Assembly: GCF_007993865.1 (NCBI RefSeq)
Contig: NZ_VIUH01000026.1
Location: forward strand, 1-62,858
Source of the DNA: Pseudomonas sp. SJZ079
GTDB lineage: Bacteria > Pseudomonadota > Gammaproteobacteria > Pseudomonadales > Pseudomonadaceae
Direction of reading: 5' to 3'
DNA length: 62,858 bases
Part shown: in pieces, positions 53,828 through 62,858 of the stretch
How positions within the stretch are numbered: the stretch's first letter is position 1
Layout of the letters: the number at the start of each line of letters is the position of its first letter
The notes under the pieces: model-generated
The model's database searches: none
Seen by the model: the letters and a program-made list of their open reading frames with translations, nothing else
What the model was told of the DNA's origin: nothing
Position numbers and translations under genes: made by a program

Positions 53828-53852
53828 CTGTGGGAGCGGGCTTGCCCCCGAT
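53828..53852 (+). repeat. REP-type palindromic element
   Basis: CTGTGGGAGCGGGCTTGCCC is the familiar core of Pseudomonas REP sequences, here single, in the 290 bases between the gluconate operator and the next dehydrogenase gene. The rest of that gap shows no gene. Confidence 0.75.
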
Positions 53853-53920
53853 AGGCCTCCTAACCTATGACTGATCGCGGCCAAGGCCCCTTCCACAACA
53901 TCGCGATCAGCTTTACCGCC

Positions 53921-55048
53921 TCACAGGCTGCGGGCGATCACCATCCGCTGTACGTCGCTGGTGCCTTCGTAGATCTGGCACACGCGCACGTCGCGGTAGA
54001 TGCGTTCGACCGGGAAGTCCTTAAGGTAGCCATAGCCGCCGAGAGTCTGAATAGCCGCCGAACAGACCCGCTCGGCCATCTCCGAGGCGAACAGTTTGGC
54101 CATCGAGGCCTCGGTCAGGCACGGCAAGCCGGCTTCGCGCAGGCTGGCGGCGTGATGCACCATCTGCCGCGCCACGGCTATCTCGGTGGCCATGTCGGCC
54201 AGGCGGAAGGCCACCGCCTGGTGCTCGATAATCGGCTTGCCGAAGGTCTGCCGTTCATGGGCGTAATCGCGCGCCGCCTCGAAGGCCGCGCGGGCCATGC
54301 CGACGGACTGCGCGGCGATGCCGATGCGTCCGCCTTCCAGATTGCCCAGGGCGATGCGATAGCCCTCGCCCTCCTCGCCCAGGCGCAGGCTGGCAGGAAG
54401 GCGCAAGTCGTCGAACTGGATCTGGCAGGTGTCCGAGGCGTGCTGGCCGAGTTTCTCCTCGACCCGCACCACCGAATAACCGGGGCTGTCGGTGGGCACG
54501 ATAAAGGCGCTGATGCCCTTCTTGCCGGCCGCCGGATCGGTCACCGCGAAGACGATGACCATGCCCGCATGACTGCCGGAGGTGATGAACTGCTTGCTGC
54601 CGTTCAATACATAGTGGTCGCCATCACGGCGCGCGCGGGTGCGCAGGTCGCTGGCGTCCGAGCCAGCCTGGGGTTCGGTGAGGGCGAAGGCGCCGAGCAT
54701 CTTGCCCTCGGCTAGGGGACGCAGGAAGCGCTGCTTCTGTTCGTCGCTGCCGAATTTGAGGACCGGCATGCAGCCCACCGAATTGTGCACGCTCATGATG
54801 GTCGAGCAGGCGCCATCGCCAGCGGCAATCTCCTCCAGGGCCATGGCGTAGGCCAGGTGGCCGGTCTGCGCGCCGCCCCACTGTTCCGGCACCAGCATGC
54901 CCATGAAGCCCAGTTCGGCCATCTCGGCCAGGGCCTCGGCGGGAAAACGATGCTCGCGATCCCAGTCGGCGGCGAACGGCTTCAGCCGTTCCTGGGCGAA
55001 CTGGCGGGCCATGTCGCGGATCTGCAGTTCTTCTTCGGATGGAATCAT
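53921..55048 (-). CDS. Acyl-CoA dehydrogenase, short/medium-chain type
   Basis: 375 residues with the classic fold: AFALTEPQAGSDASDLRT, YVLNGSKQFITSGSHAG, GRIGIAAQSVGMARAAFEAA, and the active-site glutamate in CQIYEGTSDVQRMVIAR. The start at 55048 (MIPSEEELQIRDMARQFAQE) follows GGGAGATCGACA; the extended ORF start is spurious. It oxidises an acyl-CoA, possibly short branched or medium chain, giving electrons to ETF. It is the last gene of a minus-strand catabolic group after thiolase. The group matches the set I recall as PA2552-PA2557. Confidence 0.92.
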   Translation of the reverse strand: MIPSEEELQIRDMARQFAQERLKPFAADWDREHRFPAEALAEMAELGFMGMLVPEQWGGAQTGHLAYAMALEEIAAGDGACSTIMSVHNSVGCMPVLKFGSDEQKQRFLRPLAEGKMLGAFALTEPQAGSDASDLRTRARRDGDHYVLNGSKQFITSGSHAGMVIVFAVTDPAAGKKGISAFIVPTDSPGYSVVRVEEKLGQHASDTCQIQFDDLRLPASLRLGEEGEGYRIALGNLEGGRIGIAAQSVGMARAAFEAARDYAHERQTFGKPIIEHQAVAFRLADMATEIAVARQMVHHAASLREAGLPCLTEASMAKLFASEMAERVCSAAIQTLGGYGYLKDFPVERIYRDVRVCQIYEGTSDVQRMVIARSL

Positions 55049-55108
55049 TGTCGATCTCCCAGCAAACAATTTGATTTCGCCCTAGTCGCCTACAGAGGCG
55101 AGTGGCAC

Positions 55109-56299
55109 CTACAGCAGTTCGATGGCCATGGCCGTGGCTTCGCCGCCGCCGATGCACAGCGAGGCGATACCGCGCTTGAGGTCACGCTGACGCAGGGCAT
55201 TGAGCAGGGTCACCAGTACCCGCGCTCCCGAGGCACCGATCGGGTGGCCGAGGGCGCAGGCGCCGCCATATACGTTGACTTTGTCGTGAGGGATATCCAG
55301 GTCACGCATGGCCGCCATCGGCACCACGGCGAAGGCCTCGTTGATCTCGAACAGGTCGACCTCGCTCAGCGCCCAGCCGGTACGACTCATCAAGCGCTGC
55401 ACGGCGCCGACCGGCGCGGTGGCGAACAAATTCGGCGCATGGGCGAAGCTGGCGTGCCCACGGATCGCCGCCAACGGCGTCATGCCGCGCCGCTCGGCTT
55501 CGGACAGGCGCATCAGCAGCAACGCGGCGGCGCCGTCGGAGATCGAGCTGGCGTTGGCCGCGGTCACCGTACCGCCCTCGCGGAACGCCGGCTTTAGCGT
55601 GGCAATCTTGTCCGGGCGCGCCTTGGGCGGCTGCTCGTCGCTGTCGATCAGACACAGCTCGCGGCCGACCTTGGCCTCGACCGCGACTATCTCGGCGGCG
55701 AAGCGACCCTCGTTCATGGCCTGCTGCGCACGGGTCAGCGAGGCGATGGCGAAGGCGTCCTGCTGTTCGCGAGTGAAACCATAGGTCTCGGCGCAGTCCT
55801 CGGCGAAAGTGCCCATCAGGCGACCCTTGTCGTAGGCGTCTTCCAGGCCATCGAGGAACATATGGTCGAGCACCTGGCCGTGGCCCATGCGGTAACCACT
55901 GCGCGCCCGCTCCAACAGATAGGGCGCGTTGGACATGCTCTCCATGCCGCCGACGACCACCACTTCGGCGCTGCCGGCGAGCAGCAGGTCGTGGCCGAGC
56001 ATCGCCGCCTTCATCCCCGAGCCGCACATCTTGTTCAGCGTCGAGCACGGCGTGCCCTGACTCAGACCCGCACCGAGCGCCGCCTGACGCGCCGGCGCCT
56101 GGCCCTGACCGGCCTGCAGCACGCAGCCCATGATCACCTCGTCCACCGCATCCGGCGCCAGGCCTGCACGCTCGAGGGTGGCACGGATTGCCGCAGCGCC
56201 AAGCTGCGCTGCGCTGACATTGTTGAAGTCGCCGAGGAAGCCGCCCATCGGCGTGCGTGCGGCGCTGACGATGACCACCGGATCGTGTTGACTGCTCAT
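55109..56299 (-). CDS. Acetyl-CoA acetyltransferase (thiolase)
   Basis: 396 residues, thiolase II family. Nucleophile Cys is in LNKMCGSGMKAAM (about 90); the second catalytic pair is in NEAFAVV and GGACALGHPIGASGAR (His and Cys near 350-380). The C-terminus reads SLCIGGGEATAMAIE. It cleaves 3-ketoacyl-CoA with CoA or joins two acetyl-CoA. The ATG at 56299 (MSSQHDPVVIVSAARTP) has GAGGG upstream. It lies between the SDR gene and the acyl-CoA dehydrogenase gene, in line with the last step of a beta-oxidation-like path. Confidence 0.94.
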   Translation of the reverse strand: MSSQHDPVVIVSAARTPMGGFLGDFNNVSAAQLGAAAIRATLERAGLAPDAVDEVIMGCVLQAGQGQAPARQAALGAGLSQGTPCSTLNKMCGSGMKAAMLGHDLLLAGSAEVVVVGGMESMSNAPYLLERARSGYRMGHGQVLDHMFLDGLEDAYDKGRLMGTFAEDCAETYGFTREQQDAFAIASLTRAQQAMNEGRFAAEIVAVEAKVGRELCLIDSDEQPPKARPDKIATLKPAFREGGTVTAANASSISDGAAALLLMRLSEAERRGMTPLAAIRGHASFAHAPNLFATAPVGAVQRLMSRTGWALSEVDLFEINEAFAVVPMAAMRDLDIPHDKVNVYGGACALGHPIGASGARVLVTLLNALRQRDLKRGIASLCIGGGEATAMAIELL

Positions 56300-56315
56300 A
56301 TGTTCTGCCCTCTTC

Positions 56316-56346
56316 GCTGGGTTTCGCTGCGCTCTACCCAGCCTAC
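56316..56346 (+). repeat. Dispersed GCTGGGTTTCGCTGCGCTC repeat, copy 2
   Basis: GCTGGGT and ACCCAGC form the ends of a 27-base palindromic unit with the same core as the copy at 1554-1585, including the trailing CCAGCCTAC. It lies between thiolase and SDR genes, in the 99-base gap. Confidence 0.65.
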
Positions 56347-56398
56347 ATATATAGCCCGGGAGGTAAAAATCTCGGGCACTCACATTAGTTGGACCGCG

Positions 56399-57166
56399 TT
56401 ATTTCGCCGCCATGCGCAAGGCGCCATCCAGACGGATGACCTCACCGTTGAGCATGGGGTTCTCGATGATGTGCCGCACCAGGGCGGCGTACTCGTCCGG
56501 GCGGCCCAGGCGCGGCGGGAATGGCACGTTGGCCGCCAGGGAATCGCGCACCTCCTGCGGCATGCCGGCCATCATCGGCGTCTCGAAGATGCCCGGGGCG
56601 ATGCACATCACGCGGATGCCCGAGCGTGCCAGGTCGCGCGCCGCCGGCAGGGTCAGGGCGGCCACGCCGCCCTTGGAAGCCGCATAGGCCGCCTGGCCCA
56701 TCTGCCCGTCGAAGGCGGCAACCGAGGCGGTGTTGACGATCACCCCGCGTTCGCCCTCCGCGTTCGCCTCGCCCTGGGCCATGGCCTCGGCGGCCAGGCG
56801 CAGCATGTTGAAGCTGCCGACCAGGTTGATCTGGATCACCCGACTGAAGCTGTCCAGGCCATGGGCGCCGTTACGCCCGAGAATTTTCTCCGCCGGCGCG
56901 ACTCCGGCGCAGTTGACCAAGCCGTGCAGGCCGCCGAAGGCCTCCAGCGCCGCGGCCACCGCGCGGCGACCATCCTCCTCACGGGTGATATCGGTCTGCA
57001 CGAAGCGCGCTTGGGCGCCCAACTCCGCGGCGCGCGCCGCTCCGGCCTCGGCGTTGATGTCGGCCAGCAGCACCTGGCCGCCGTGCTCGATCAGCGCACG
57101 GGCAGTGGCCAGGCCCAAGCCGGAACTACCACCCGTGATTAGAAATACCCGGTCTTCGATACGCAT
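56399..57166 (-). CDS. SDR-family 3-hydroxyacyl-CoA dehydrogenase-like protein
   Basis: 255 residues. The NAD-binding glycine motif is ITGGSSGLGLA, the catalytic Ser is in NTASVAAF and the Tyr-Lys pair is in YAASKGG. It closely resembles type II 3-hydroxyacyl-CoA dehydrogenases (HSD17B10 group), with PGIFETPMMAGMPQEVR and the PNLNGE-like MLNGEVIRLDGALRMA end. The ATG at 57166 has AAGGA nine bases upstream. It sits 16 bases after the CoA-ligase gene and probably shares its transcript. Confidence 0.92.
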   Translation of the reverse strand: MRIEDRVFLITGGSSGLGLATARALIEHGGQVLLADINAEAGAARAAELGAQARFVQTDITREEDGRRAVAAALEAFGGLHGLVNCAGVAPAEKILGRNGAHGLDSFSRVIQINLVGSFNMLRLAAEAMAQGEANAEGERGVIVNTASVAAFDGQMGQAAYAASKGGVAALTLPAARDLARSGIRVMCIAPGIFETPMMAGMPQEVRDSLAANVPFPPRLGRPDEYAALVRHIIENPMLNGEVIRLDGALRMAAK

Positions 57167-57182
57167 GTTTGTGGTTCCTTGT

Positions 57183-58832
57183 TCAGTTAGCGGCCGCCTG
57201 GGCCTTGGCGATCTCCTGGTTGCGCAGAAGGAAGCGCTGGATCTTGCCGCTCGGAGTCTTCGGCAGCTCACCGACGAATTCGATCTCGCGCGGATAGGCA
57301 TGCGCCGACAGGCGCTTGCGCACATGCTGTTTGAGCTCCTCGGCCAGTGCGGCGTCGGCGCGAAATTGCGGCTGCAGGACCACGAAGGCCTTGACCAGCT
57401 CGGTGCGCTCCGGGTCCGGTTTACCGATCACCGCCGCCTCGATCACCGCGGGGTGCTCGATCAGCGCGCTCTCCACGTCGAACGGGCCGACCCGGTAGCC
57501 GGAGGTGGTGATCACGTCGTCGCTACGGCCGACGAAGCTGATGCTGCCGTCCTCGTTCAGCTCGACGGTATCGCCGCTGAGGTAGTAGTCGCCGACGAAG
57601 GCCTTGGTCGGCATGTTCTGGTAGCCGGGGAACCAGAACAGCGGCGAACGCGGCCGGTCCAGCGCCAGAATGCCCGGCTGGCCAGCAGGCAGTTCGCGCT
57701 GCTGTTCGTCCAGCACCACCACGCGGTGCCCGGGAATGGCGAAACCGGCGGCGCCAAGGCGTACCGGGTGGGCCAGCGCATGGTGGTTGCACAGCACCAT
57801 GCCCAGTTCGGTCTGGCCGTAGTGGTCGTGAATGGTCACGTCGAGACCGGCCTCGAACCAGCGGATCACCTCCGGGGTCAGCGGTTCGCCGGCGCTGCTG
57901 ACTGCGCGCAGGCGGCCCTTGAGCAGGGGTTCGACCTGCTCCCTGGCGGCCAGCAGCAGGCGGTAGGCCGTTGGCGAGCCGGCCAGGTTGCTGATTCCGT
58001 ACTTGCGGATGATCCAGCAGGTGCTCTCTACCGTGAACGCCCCTTCGTAGAAGGTGGTCGGGTGGCCCATGGCCAGGGGCCCGGTCACCGCGTAATAGAG
58101 GCCATAGGCCCAACCGGGGTCGGCCAGGTTCCAGAACGCGTCCTCGGGGCGTAGGTCCACCGCATCGCGCAAATAGCCGACGAACGCCAGGATCGCCTTG
58201 AGCGGTACCGGCACCGGCTTGGCCAGGCCGGTGGTACCGGAGGTGAACATCATCAGGAAGGGATCATCGATCCCGCGCATGACAGGCTCAAACTCGGCCG
58301 AATAACGCTCCAGCTCGGCCCAGAAACTGAAGTCGCCGCGCTGGATGCCCTGGCCCTTGGCGCCGGCGACCGTGATCATCAGCGGCGCACCCTCGACCTC
58401 GTCGAGCTTGCCGCGATTGGCCGCATCGCTCACCACCATCTTGGCACCTGAGCTGTTTAGCCGATGCTCGATGGCCTTGGGGCCGAAGGCGGTGAACAGC
58501 GGCTGGTACACCGCCCCCAGGCGCCAGGTGCCGAGGATGGTGATCAGCAGCTCGACGTTGCGCGGCAGCAGCCCCGCCACGCAGTCGCCGGGGCGCACGC
58601 CCTGGGCGTGGAGGAAGTTGGCGAAGCGCGCTGCCTGCGCCTGCAGCTCAGAGAAGGTGTAGCTGGCACTGCTGCCGTCGCGACCTTCCCAGAACAACGC
58701 GATGCGCCCCGGCAAGGCATGCCGGTCGCAGCATTCGACGCAGGCATTGAGGGCCTCGAGGGAACCCGTCAGGGTAGTGGCGGCGACATTCGAATAATCG
58801 AACTCGCGGGCAGCGGTCAGGTAATCGCGCAT
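57183..58832 (-). CDS. AMP-forming acyl-CoA synthetase (medium-chain type)
   Basis: 549 residues, ANL superfamily. The P-loop-like motif is FTSGTTGLAKP, then HYGQTELGMV, YLSGDTVELNEDGSISFVGRSDDVITTSGYRVGP, and the C-terminal catalytic Lys in TPSGKIQRF. The KP after the TSGTTG core replaces the usual KG. It resembles acetyl/medium-chain synthetases (ACSM-like) more than FadD. It makes an acyl-CoA from acid, ATP and CoA for the following SDR, thiolase and dehydrogenase. Confidence 0.92.
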   Translation of the reverse strand: MRDYLTAAREFDYSNVAATTLTGSLEALNACVECCDRHALPGRIALFWEGRDGSSASYTFSELQAQAARFANFLHAQGVRPGDCVAGLLPRNVELLITILGTWRLGAVYQPLFTAFGPKAIEHRLNSSGAKMVVSDAANRGKLDEVEGAPLMITVAGAKGQGIQRGDFSFWAELERYSAEFEPVMRGIDDPFLMMFTSGTTGLAKPVPVPLKAILAFVGYLRDAVDLRPEDAFWNLADPGWAYGLYYAVTGPLAMGHPTTFYEGAFTVESTCWIIRKYGISNLAGSPTAYRLLLAAREQVEPLLKGRLRAVSSAGEPLTPEVIRWFEAGLDVTIHDHYGQTELGMVLCNHHALAHPVRLGAAGFAIPGHRVVVLDEQQRELPAGQPGILALDRPRSPLFWFPGYQNMPTKAFVGDYYLSGDTVELNEDGSISFVGRSDDVITTSGYRVGPFDVESALIEHPAVIEAAVIGKPDPERTELVKAFVVLQPQFRADAALAEELKQHVRKRLSAHAYPREIEFVGELPKTPSGKIQRFLLRNQEIAKAQAAAN

Positions 58833-58944
58833 CGGGGTGACTCCCGGTTATTGTTGTCTGGAGTAACCCGAATAGTCGTGGCACGAGCCTCTTGCGGCAA
58901 TGTCGACAGGCGTCAATCGGGCTGAGCGTTTTGGACAACCGGGC

Positions 58945-59982
58945 TTATTCCGTGGGCGGCAGCTCGGGGTGGATCAGCGCGCGGTACTGCCCCGGTGTGG
59001 TCCCGGTCCACTTCTTGAACGCCTTGTAGAAAGCACTGGTGTCGGCGAAACCCAGCTCCAGGGCCAGCTCGGCGAAATGCCCCTCGGTACGATCCAGGTG
59101 GGCAATGGCCAGGTCACGGCGCACCTGGTCCTTGAGCCCCCGGTAGGACTGCCCCTCCAGCGCCAGCTTGCGGCGCAGGGTCGAGGAGGCCATGAAGTAG
59201 TGACTGGAGAGTGCCTCCAGGTCCGGCCAGCGCTCGGCGTTGAGGCTGCGCAAGTAGGCCTTGATCCGCGCCGTATGGCTCTGCGGGTCGCGGTACCTGA
59301 CCAGGATGTTGGCCGGCGCACCGGCGAGAAAGCGCTTGAGCTCGCGCTCGCTGCGGCGTATCGGCAACTCCAGGCAGTCGGCATTGAATAGCAAGCGACT
59401 CTGTGCGCGGGCGAAGCGCAGGTTGCTGGTGAACATCACCCGATAATCCTCGACATAGTCCGGCGCCTGGCAGCGCAACTCGGCCGAGAGGATGGGAATG
59501 CGCCGGCCCAGCAGCCAGCAGGCCAGGCCGTGCACGATCATCCACAGGGTGAAACAGCCGAAGGCGCGACAGGCCTGCCCCTCAGGCTGGTCCAGCGCGA
59601 TGGCCGCCAGGCCGCCCTGGCGCTCCAGGCGTGGAGCCAGACCGTCGAACACCAGGTCGAGAAAGCTCAAGGCACTGTCGAGCGCCGCACCCAGGGTCGG
59701 TTCCTGCAGTGCCACCCGGGCCATAAAGGCGAAGCTGCCGACCTTCATTCGCCGTGGGTTGATGCCGAAGAATTCGTCGTCCATCGCCTGCGCCAGCAGG
59801 CGCCAGAGCCGCGCGTAGGCCTGCGCGGGCACCCGCGCCTGGGCCTTGCCGAACAGCTCGGCGGCGATGCCCGCCTGGGCCAGCAACTCGCTGTCGTCCA
59901 GGCCCCGTGCCCGCCATTCGCGCAGGGCCTCATCCACCAGCCTGAGCGAGATGGTGCCTTTCTCGACCACAGTGTCGGTCAT
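58945..59982 (-). CDS. AraC-family transcriptional regulator
   Basis: 345 residues: an N-terminal arabinose-binding-type (OruR/ArgR-like) domain (about 20-210), then two helix-turn-helix motifs (about 245-335) with GHFAELALELGFADTSAFYKAFKKWTG, the second AraC recognition region, and the closing GTTPGQYRA. It lies between the two CoA-ligase genes, on the same strand, and probably activates one or both in response to an acid or acyl-CoA. The position matches PA2556 as I recall it. Confidence 0.92.
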   Translation of the reverse strand: MTDTVVEKGTISLRLVDEALREWRARGLDDSELLAQAGIAAELFGKAQARVPAQAYARLWRLLAQAMDDEFFGINPRRMKVGSFAFMARVALQEPTLGAALDSALSFLDLVFDGLAPRLERQGGLAAIALDQPEGQACRAFGCFTLWMIVHGLACWLLGRRIPILSAELRCQAPDYVEDYRVMFTSNLRFARAQSRLLFNADCLELPIRRSERELKRFLAGAPANILVRYRDPQSHTARIKAYLRSLNAERWPDLEALSSHYFMASSTLRRKLALEGQSYRGLKDQVRRDLAIAHLDRTEGHFAELALELGFADTSAFYKAFKKWTGTTPGQYRALIHPELPPTE

Positions 59983-59998
59983 GCCGTCCTCATGGCCA

Positions 59999-61678
<1,680 letters not shown>

Positions 61679-62034
61679 GGGGTGCCCCTTCTTGTGCTTG
61701 TAGTGGGATTCACTCAGAACCGCTGATCCAGCTGCACGTTCAGCAGCATTTACGGTGTACTGGAAATTTACGTTGACGTTAACGTAAAGCATGCGTTTTT
61801 AACTGTCCAGTACCGCTAAGGTCGAATAGCGTTGGGCAAATGAACACTCCCGGGACTGAGCCAAAGCGCTGAACCGCCACCGTCCACGCTGGCGCCGTCT
61901 TGATAGACTCTCGCAGCCCCTGGGTGCTCGGCAAAGCCCCCAACACTTTGCCAAACTGTGACTGAACTGAGCGGTAGCAGGTCAAGCATTCCGCACAGTG
62001 CCCTGTGCATGACAGCCCACATGAGGAGAGTGCG
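61679..62034. other. Intergenic region with operator, 356 bp
   Basis: It holds the divergent promoters of the CoA-ligase (minus) and the glyoxalase-fold gene (plus). The ACGT palindrome at 61767-61788 is the one clear site. The remainder shows no gene. Confidence 0.5.
61767..61788. promoter_or_regulatory. 22-bp ACGT palindrome, LiuR/MerR-type operator candidate
   Basis: The site begins TTTACGTT and ends AACGTAAA; three ACGT units are spaced by six bases, so two overlapping palindromes exist. It lies 89 bases before the CoA-ligase start. MerR-family regulators of branched-chain and fatty-acid catabolism (LiuR type) use ACGTNAACGT-like sites. The cognate gene is not in this window, so binding is inferred. 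Confidence 0.5.
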
Positions 62035-62427
62035 ATGGCAATATATCTCGATCACTTTATGGTGCCGTCTCGCAACAAGGTGGCTGCGGCGAAGCTGCTT
62101 GCGGATATTCTCGGGGTTTCCTGGGCAGAGACAGGCGTAGGGCCATTCTGCCCCGTGTACATAAACGATGGATTGACCCTCGACTTCGATGAAACGAGCG
62201 AACCCTTCCCCATCCACCACTACTGCTTCCGAGCAGCGCCAGACGAGTTCAATATCATTCTCAAGCGGCTCAAGGCCGCTGGAATAAAATACCGCAGCAG
62301 CCCTCACGGAGCGGTCGATATGCAGATCAACACAGCGCATGGCGGCAGCATCGTTTACTGGAGTGAGCCCGACGGTCATATATGGGAACTGCTGACAGTC
62401 AGCTATGCGCGTGCGACTCAGCCCTAG
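62035..62427 (+). CDS. Glyoxalase/bleomycin-resistance fold (VOC) protein
   Basis: 130 residues of the vicinal-oxygen-chelate family: YLDHFMVPSRNKVAAAK at the N-terminus, HHYCFRAAPDEF in the middle and SIVYWSEPDGHIWELL at the end, where family metal ligands usually lie (His and Glu). The reaction is not predictable. The ATG at 62035 follows GAGGAGAG. It stands alone before a region with different composition. Confidence 0.85.
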   Translation: MAIYLDHFMVPSRNKVAAAKLLADILGVSWAETGVGPFCPVYINDGLTLDFDETSEPFPIHHYCFRAAPDEFNIILKRLKAAGIKYRSSPHGAVDMQINTAHGGSIVYWSEPDGHIWELLTVSYARATQP

Positions 62428-62777
62428 CCTCGGCTGCCCTTGTCGACACAGAGATAAACTCCTGCCACTCAACGAGCGCGGCTACGGCGTGGGTTCCAAT
62501 TCTGACCAGGCCGCCGGTGAGTTCGCCGGCATCGCATGGCTCGTCGACGCCTTTACGCCAACATGGATACGTTTCCCGAGGCGGGAAAACCAGAACAATA
62601 CACCCGCAAGATTTAGCCGAATCGCGCAGAAAAAACTGAGGTATTTTGCGGCGGATGGCTGGCGGCGCAAACTTTATGCGCAGCACTTTGCGGCAATCAA
62701 CATTCCTGACTTTCACAGGCATTCTGCCGTTGGCGATGCCGAACGTGGCGCGTGGCCGCTGCGTGCGGATTCCACGA
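62428..62777. other. Unassigned region, about 350 bp
   Basis: It is more A/T-rich than its neighbours. An open frame on the minus strand (62399-62788) starts inside the repeats and runs into the VOC gene 3' end, with no recognisable family. I treat it as unsupported. It may be flank of the adjacent mobile element. Confidence 0.35.
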
Positions 62778-62858
62778 CACTTGGACACTCAGCCCACGAT
62801 CATTTGGACACTCGTTCCATGCTCACTTGGACACCTGATCCACGTCCACTTGGACAGG
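62778..62858 (+). repeat. 23-bp tandem repeats, probable IS21-family terminus
   Basis: TTGGACA starts at 62781, 62804, 62827 and 62850, exactly 23 bases apart; the fourth unit is cut by the window edge. Units begin CACTTGGACAC (one has CATTTGGACAC) and vary afterwards. Multiple terminal repeats of this sort are typical of IS21-family ends, ahead of istA. No transposase is in the window, so the element would lie to the right. Alternative: a protein-binding iteron array. Confidence 0.5.

Noticed and set aside
62399..62788. 129-residue open frame on the minus strand at the right edge
   Set aside because: It overlaps the VOC gene end and starts in the 23-bp repeats. No recognisable family and no good ribosome site.
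62778..62858. CRISPR array
   Set aside because: The unit is 23 bases in total with no separate spacer, and repeats vary outside the TTGGACA core.

Overview
The window is GC-rich, gene-dense chromosomal DNA of a Pseudomonas-type gammaproteobacterium. Four things support this: the MuxABC-OpmB efflux operon, a Wsp-like chemosensory cluster, a REP-type repeat, and gene order. The run opmB-muxC-muxB-muxA ... tpx, Na+/alanine symporter ... tamB-tamA, GNAT, xthA ... acyl-CoA dehydrogenase/LysR ... acyl-CoA dehydrogenase, thiolase, SDR, AMP ligase, AraC, AMP ligase follows the order I remember for P. aeruginosa PA2525 to PA2557. That is from memory and was not checked. I saw no rRNA, tRNA or CRISPR.

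Layout. 1-2.9 kb: end of an unknown ORF, a glycosyltransferase and an orphan TRAP substrate-binding protein. 3-5.1 kb: a membrane MHYT-GGDEF-EAL protein. 5.4-9.0 kb: an accessory set with a PRPP-synthetase-like enzyme, a CapA-type phosphoesterase, an alpha/beta hydrolase and a phosphoribosyltransferase, followed by a short mosaic of gene remnants. 9.4-22.4 kb: a Wsp-like operon on the minus strand in the order CheW, CheR-TPR, CheW, MCP, MCP, CheA-REC, CheB, then a 1209-residue REC-GAF-PAS-GGDEF-EAL-REC output protein. 22.4-31.3 kb: muxABC-opmB, overlapping at every junction. 31.5-36 kb: a MITE-like element, a LysR/aldo-keto reductase pair, tpx and a Na+/alanine symporter. 36.2-41.5 kb: tamAB. 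41.7-46.3 kb: GNAT, xthA, a phosphate-binding/OmpA fusion behind a Pho box, a TerC/Alx-like membrane protein and a small coupled ORF. 46.5-48.8 kb: acyl-CoA dehydrogenase with a divergent LysR gene. 48.9-53.6 kb: a gluconate module of GntR, a TRAP binding protein, the large permease, and a gluconokinase fused to the small TRAP permease. 53.9-61.7 kb: fatty-acyl catabolism genes with an AraC regulator. The right edge has a glyoxalase-fold protein and a 23-bp tandem repeat that looks like an IS21-family terminus.

How the parts fit. The chemosensory operon has adaptation enzymes and should feed one composite c-di-GMP protein that makes and breaks c-di-GMP. The gluconate module appears self-contained: uptake, phosphorylation in the same polypeptide as the transporter subunit, and a LacI-type repressor. 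Copies of a TGNTAGCGCTANCA operator lie upstream of the fusion gene and also inside it, at the fusion joint. The last cluster should activate acyl substrates (two CoA ligases) and pass them through dehydrogenation, hydroxyacyl-CoA oxidation and thiolysis. Its distal ligase promoter carries a 22-bp ACGT-type palindrome.

The most unusual items are the gluconokinase-DctQ fusion with a trapped operator, the Wsp-like cluster with a dual-enzyme output and a receiver lacking its phosphorylatable Asp, the Pho-box-preceded phosphate-binding/OmpA fusion, the cysteine-synthase/efflux-protein remnant, and the 23-bp repeats at the right edge.
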